A stretch of 64,000 nucleotides of DNA, from assembly GCF_006438725.1 (NCBI RefSeq), contig NZ_RCZD01000001.1:186001-250000 (forward strand). Direction: 5' to 3'. The position numbers and the translations under genes are program-made. Of the stretch, positions 63,522 to 64,000 are shown piece after piece (position 1 is the first letter of the stretch; each line of letters starts with the position of its first letter). The DNA comes from Ewingella americana. GTDB taxonomy: Bacteria; Pseudomonadota; Gammaproteobacteria; Enterobacterales; Enterobacteriaceae. The notes under the pieces are model-generated. The model did no database searches, was not told where the DNA came from, and saw only the letters and a program-made list of their open reading frames with translations.

Positions 63522-64000
63522 TTAGCGCTGCCAGCATGAGGTCAGAAATTCGAGAAAGGCTTTAGCGGCAGGCCCGATGCGTCGGGTTGGCCGCACACAA
63601 TAAACACCGGTTTCCCGACCCGTCCATCGCGGCAGTACCTGAACCAAATCACCCGAGTGCAGCGCCGCCTCCATCGTAACCGCTGAATGAAAAGCAATGC
63701 CGAGGCCGTCTATGCAGAGTCTTCGGGCCGCATCGGCGTTGTTGACTTTGATCGGGCCTTTGGGGGCCAGCGTACGCTCCTCTCCCGCAGAAAATAGCCG
63801 CCAGAGCATGCCATCTTGACTGGCCGACGAGACAATGCACTCATGCTGGTAAAGATCTTCCAATGTTGTGGGAGCTCCACGCCTGTCAATATATGCCGGA
63901 GCCGCAACCAGGATACGGCGGTTCGCGAGTATTTTATGCGCCACTAACGACGAATCTTTCATGCGGCCGATGCGCAGCGCCAACATGATGCCGTCAGTAA
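63522..64000 (-). CDS. LysR-type regulator, 3' part (start outside window)
   Basis: The last 158 residues of a LysR regulator: TDGIMLALRIGRMKDSSLVA, VAAPAYIDRRGAPTTLEDL, and AARRLCIDGLGIAFHS are all typical of the effector-binding domain of the DmlR/AaeR-like subgroup. The window ends before the helix-turn-helix. Function unknown. Confidence 0.85.
   Translation of the reverse strand, partial: TDGIMLALRIGRMKDSSLVAHKILANRRILVAAPAYIDRRGAPTTLEDLYQHECIVSSASQDGMLWRLFSAGEERTLAPKGPIKVNNADAARRLCIDGLGIAFHSAVTMEAALHSGDLVQVLPRWTGRETGVYCVRPTRRIGPAAKAFLEFLTSCWQR

Overview
This is a chromosomal window from an Enterobacterales bacterium, most like the Yersiniaceae side of the order (Rahnella, Rouxiella, Ewingella or Serratia relatives). 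The backbone run yegH / asmA-dcd-udk-mrp / metG, an ERIC repeat between mrp and metG, a JUMPstart element next to galU, ansP and arnT all point there. The species cannot be fixed from sequence reading alone.

Positions 1-21.5 kb: a surface-polysaccharide (O-antigen type) cluster, entirely on the minus strand. It starts at a JUMPstart/ops element (21445-21483) just downstream of galU and runs through manC, manB, wzm, wzt, a CapK-like adenylate-forming enzyme, a NodB-like deacetylase, a WecB-type epimerase, glycosyltransferase genes with a histidine phosphatase among them, gmd, rmd, a WbpZ/WbdC-like glycosyltransferase and an epimerase cut by the window edge. ManC, ManB, Gmd and Rmd together give GDP-D-rhamnose. 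Wzm and Wzt export a finished, lipid-linked polymer. The predicted product is therefore a D-rhamnose-containing polysaccharide made by the ABC-transporter route, with RfaH antitermination carrying transcription across more than 21 kb. The middle of the cluster (about 3.7-11 kb) is visibly AT-richer than its flanks, as expected for exchanged O-antigen DNA.

Positions 21.8-32 kb: conserved housekeeping genes. galU, yegH (+), asmA, dcd, udk and mrp (minus), metG (+) and a DUF1127 protein.

Positions 32-45.9 kb: an accessory region. A MocR-type and a LysR-type regulator are followed by a roughly 650-bp non-coding mosaic of inverted and direct repeats (34.5-35.15 kb). Next is a tight operon for a Tat-exported solute-binding protein, two permeases, a fused double ATPase and a CocE-type hydrolase. 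Then come an HxlR regulator with twin 19-bp operators facing an SDR oxidoreductase, a fumarylacetoacetate-hydrolase-family enzyme and two uncharacterised genes.

Positions 46-53.8 kb: ansP, then an aryl-beta-glucoside (bgl) system on the minus strand in the order bglF-bglB-porin-bglG, with two antiterminator/terminator (RAT) units, one ahead of bglF and one ahead of bglG.

Positions 53.8-64 kb: a 14-TM-type MFS exporter divergent from an FtrA-like regulator, a coupled monooxygenase/oxidoreductase pair, a CNT nucleoside transporter, a DUF1345 protein, an arnT gene standing alone with a possible small membrane peptide gene beside it, a MarR-GNAT fusion protein and the 3' end of a LysR regulator. 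I saw no rRNA, tRNA, CRISPR array, phage genes or transposase genes.
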